Positions 6,890 to 8,741 of a DNA stretch of 8,741 bases are shown here, one piece after another. A program made the position numbers and the translations under genes. Source of the stretch: an uncultured Clostridia bacterium (GTDB lineage: Bacteria; Bacillota; Clostridia; Monoglobales; Monoglobaceae). The notes beneath the pieces are model-generated. The model saw only the letters and a program-made list of their open reading frames with translations, searched no databases and was not told the DNA's origin. Location of the stretch: assembly GCA_945878965.1 (NCBI GenBank), contig CAMCUJ010000039.1, positions 1 through 8,741 of the forward strand, given 5' to 3'. Each line of letters starts with the position of its first letter. The first letter of the stretch is position 1.

Positions 6890-7528
6890 ATGGAAAGAAA
6901 GGTTTCGGAGTCGGTTATAAACAGACTGCCAAGATATTACAGATATCTTAATGAGCTTAGCAAAAGCGGAATTGAGAGAATATCTTCAAAGGAGCTAAGC
7001 CAAAAAATGGGTGTTACAGCCTCGCAGATAAGACAGGATCTTAACTGCTTCGGAGGCTTTGGGCAACAGGGTTACGGATATAATGTCAAGCTTCTTCAAG
7101 AAGAAATAGGTAAAATACTTGGACTTAATACTCCGAAAACCGCAATTTTGGTTGGTGCCGGAAACTTAGGAAGAGCCTTTGCAATTAATACGAGCTTTGA
7201 ACCGAGAGGCTTTAAGCTTATCGGAATTTTTGATATAGATAAAAACAAGGTCGGTACAACCGTTAAAAATATAACTATTATGGACTACAGCGAGATAAAG
7301 GATTTTATTGAGAAAAATAAACCGGTTATGGCTATACTTGCAGTTCCGAGAACCCACGTAAGAGAGGTCGCAAATGAACTTATAGACTATGGAATTAAGG
7401 CATTCCTCAATTTCTCATATGCCGAAATTTCTCAGACCGATGGGATTTCGGTTGAAAATATACATTTCAGCGATAGTCTTATGAGGCTTTCGTATAAGAT
7501 TAAAGAGAACTATTCAAAGGATATATAG
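6890..7528 (+). CDS. rex: Redox-sensing transcriptional repressor Rex
   Basis: Rex is a dimeric cytosolic repressor that binds operators when NAD+ is high and lets go when NADH accumulates, controlling fermentation and electron-transfer genes. At 212 residues it has the usual family length. The N-terminal winged helix (about 1-80) includes ISSKELSQKMGVTASQIRQD and the signature DLNCFGGFGQQGYGY (50-64), typical of Rex. The Rossmann domain follows, with the dinucleotide loop GAGNLG (89-94), an acidic strand end FDIDKNKVG expected for NAD(H) rather than NADP(H), and a C-terminal helix for domain-swapped dimerisation (about 190-212). AGAGGA at 6875-6880 is 9 bases from the ATG. It is the first gene of a same-strand cluster, 54 bp ahead of the P-loop gene. 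The repeat at 6804-6838 may be its control site. Confidence 0.95.
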   Translation: MERKVSESVINRLPRYYRYLNELSKSGIERISSKELSQKMGVTASQIRQDLNCFGGFGQQGYGYNVKLLQEEIGKILGLNTPKTAILVGAGNLGRAFAINTSFEPRGFKLIGIFDIDKNKVGTTVKNITIMDYSEIKDFIEKNKPVMAILAVPRTHVREVANELIDYGIKAFLNFSYAEISQTDGISVENIHFSDSLMRLSYKIKENYSKDI

Positions 7529-7582
7529 TATAGTTTACCAAGTTTAATATGTTTTAAATTGAAGCTAAAGGAGCTGGCTGTT

Positions 7583-8407
7583 ATGAAAGTATACGCCTTT
7601 GTTGGAAAATCCGGAACAGGAAAAAGTCACAACAGTATGAGAGTTGCGAAGGAAAATCATTTGCATTACATTATTGACGACGGACTTTTAATTTCCGATA
7701 ACCGTATAATTGAGGGTAAATCCGCAAAGAGAGAAAGTACTAAAATGGCGTCTGTAAGACGTGCTGTATTTTCGGATGAAGAGCATACAAAAAGCGTTAA
7801 AGCGGCAATAAAGAGAGAAAATGTTGACTCTATACTTATTATCGGAACATCTGAACGAATGGTTAATATGATTGCGGAAAGACTTGAGCTTGGTGAAATT
7901 CAGAAGTATATATATATTGAGGATGTTTCAACTCCCGAGGCTATGAGTATTGCAAAGCATATGAGAGAAAAACAGGGTAAGCATGTTATACCTGTTCCGA
8001 CATTTGAGGTTAAAAAACAGTTTTCGGGATATTTCATTGACCCTATTCTTGTTATGTTCAATAAAAAGGGCAAGTCAATAACGGAGGAAAAAACTATAAT
8101 AAGACCTACATACAGCTATCTTGGAGATTACAAGATTGCACCTAAGGTTATAGTTGATTTATGCCGTCATGAGGCTGAAAAAAACAAAGCAATTTATGAG
8201 GTGTTTAAGGTAAGAACAAAAACCGAAAAGCAAGGCTCTGTTATAATAGATGTTGATGTTTCGATAAATTATCCTTGCAAGCTTGACGAGGCGGCAAAGG
8301 AATTTTCGCATCAGGCTTCAAAGTCGATTGAATATATGACTTCTCTTGTGATATCGGCGATAAACGTTAATATAAAAGGTATTCATATAAATAACAAAGA
8401 GGATTGA
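7583..8407 (+). CDS. P-loop NTPase with an Asp23/Gls24-like C-terminal segment
   Basis: The ATG at 7583 is preferred because AAAGGAG (7567-7573) is 9 bases upstream; an earlier in-frame TTG at 7559 has no such site. The 274-residue product opens directly with strand MKVYAFVG and a Walker A loop GKSGTGKS (8-15), followed by a helix, as in small kinase-like or ATP-sensing P-loop proteins. A strand SILIIGTSER near 90-100 could carry the next nucleotide-site element, but no textbook Walker B is obvious. Residues about 207-270 (VIIDVDVSINYPCKLDEAAK through INVNIKGIHI) resemble the C-terminal half of Asp23/Gls24 envelope-stress proteins: paired beta strands, an amphipathic helix with SxxYMTSLVISAINVNIKGI, and a final strand. 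There is no signal peptide or membrane segment. It lies between rex and the glycosylase gene, only 2 bp from the latter, so translation is probably coupled. The function is unknown. The P-loop is certain and the Asp23-like call is moderate. Confidence 0.75.
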   Translation: MKVYAFVGKSGTGKSHNSMRVAKENHLHYIIDDGLLISDNRIIEGKSAKRESTKMASVRRAVFSDEEHTKSVKAAIKRENVDSILIIGTSERMVNMIAERLELGEIQKYIYIEDVSTPEAMSIAKHMREKQGKHVIPVPTFEVKKQFSGYFIDPILVMFNKKGKSITEEKTIIRPTYSYLGDYKIAPKVIVDLCRHEAEKNKAIYEVFKVRTKTEKQGSVIIDVDVSINYPCKLDEAAKEFSHQASKSIEYMTSLVISAINVNIKGIHINNKED

Positions 8408-8409
8408 TT

Positions 8410-8741
8410 ATGCTTGAAATTAAGAATGTAAAGGATTTTGATTTAGAGCAGACCTTTATGTGCGGACAGTGCTTCAGATGGAAGCAGAGTGATGACGGTT
8501 CGTATACTGGTGTTGCAGGCGGACATTATGCCAAAATAACAAAGCAAAATGACAGCGTATATATATTAAGCGATTGTGAAGATACAGACTTTTGGGAAAG
8601 ATACTTGGGACTTGATGAGGATTATGACAAGATTAAGGCAAGTCTTAAAGGCGACAGTGTTTTAAGTAACTGTATGGAATATGGCAATGGAATACGAATT
8701 ATGAAGCAGGAGCTTTGGGAAACGATTGTTTCGTTTATAAT
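8410..8741 (+). CDS. ogg: 8-oxoguanine DNA glycosylase/AP lyase, N-terminal part (cut by window end)
   Basis: Only the first 110 codons are present. The start MLEIKNVKDFDLEQTFMCGQ and the following CFRWKQSDDGSYTGVAGG are the characteristic OGG N-terminal domain, where the segment FxLxxTFxxGQxFRW leads into the beta sheet that packs against the helix-hairpin-helix domain. The last residues, IMKQELWETIVSFI, correspond to the point where the HhH-GPD catalytic domain begins (usually continuing into an SQNN-like stretch). The catalytic Lys and Asp lie beyond the window. The enzyme would remove 8-oxoguanine opposite cytosine in base-excision repair. AAAGAGGA at 8396-8403, inside the end of the upstream gene, is the ribosome binding site, and only 2 bp separate the two genes. 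Related HhH glycosylases such as AlkA lack this N-terminal pattern. Confidence 0.88.
   Translation, partial: MLEIKNVKDFDLEQTFMCGQCFRWKQSDDGSYTGVAGGHYAKITKQNDSVYILSDCEDTDFWERYLGLDEDYDKIKASLKGDSVLSNCMEYGNGIRIMKQELWETIVSFI

Noticed and set aside
7559..7582. Upstream TTG start for the P-loop protein
   Set aside because: The ribosome binding site AAAGGAG lies after this TTG and at the right distance for the ATG at 7583, and the P-loop fold starts naturally at MKVYAFVG.

Overview
The window looks like chromosomal DNA of a low-GC Gram-positive anaerobe, most likely a gut-type Clostridia (Ruminococcus/Eubacterium/Oscillospiraceae-like). The grounds are AT-rich intergenic DNA, strong AGGAGG-type ribosome binding sites on nearly every gene, a Rex redox repressor, a compact single-chain aconitase paired with an isocitrate dehydrogenase, and an OGG-type glycosylase. 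All credible genes are on the + strand. Genus-level assignment is inference.

Bases 1-2382 are the right-hand edge of a degenerate prophage. A tail/fibre-like structural gene starts at a TTG behind a perfect ribosome binding site. It is followed 45 bp later by a P22-like portal gene whose frame is open from 781 to 2382 except for one TAA at 892-894. No capsid, scaffold or further packaging gene follows, so the phage block ends at the portal. Bases 2406-3091 form a self-contained unit: an extended -10 promoter, a 189-residue multi-pass membrane protein of unknown function, and a stem-loop terminator that would work in both directions.

Bases 3092-3545 hold no convincing intact gene. The left part has a possible decayed minus-strand gene end. 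The middle (3148-3400) carries a same-strand series of TGTGGA(A/T)AA elements, i.e. DnaA boxes read in reverse complement. The right part is very AT-rich and ends in a clear sigma-A-type promoter for the next operon.

Bases 3546-6681 are a two-gene operon for aconitase and isocitrate dehydrogenase, converting citrate to 2-oxoglutarate (the oxidative half of a partial TCA cycle, feeding glutamate synthesis). It is closed by a hairpin at 6725-6752. Bases 6890-8741 are a second same-direction cluster: rex (NADH/NAD+-sensing repressor), a P-loop NTPase with an Asp23/Gls24-like C-terminal segment, and the start of an 8-oxoguanine DNA glycosylase gene cut by the window end. An 11-bp inverted repeat lies in the rex leader.

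The points most worth follow-up are the DnaA-box cluster upstream of aconitase, the single ochre codon in the portal gene, the P-loop/Asp23-like fusion next to rex, and the unusual coenzyme-site residues of the isocitrate dehydrogenase.
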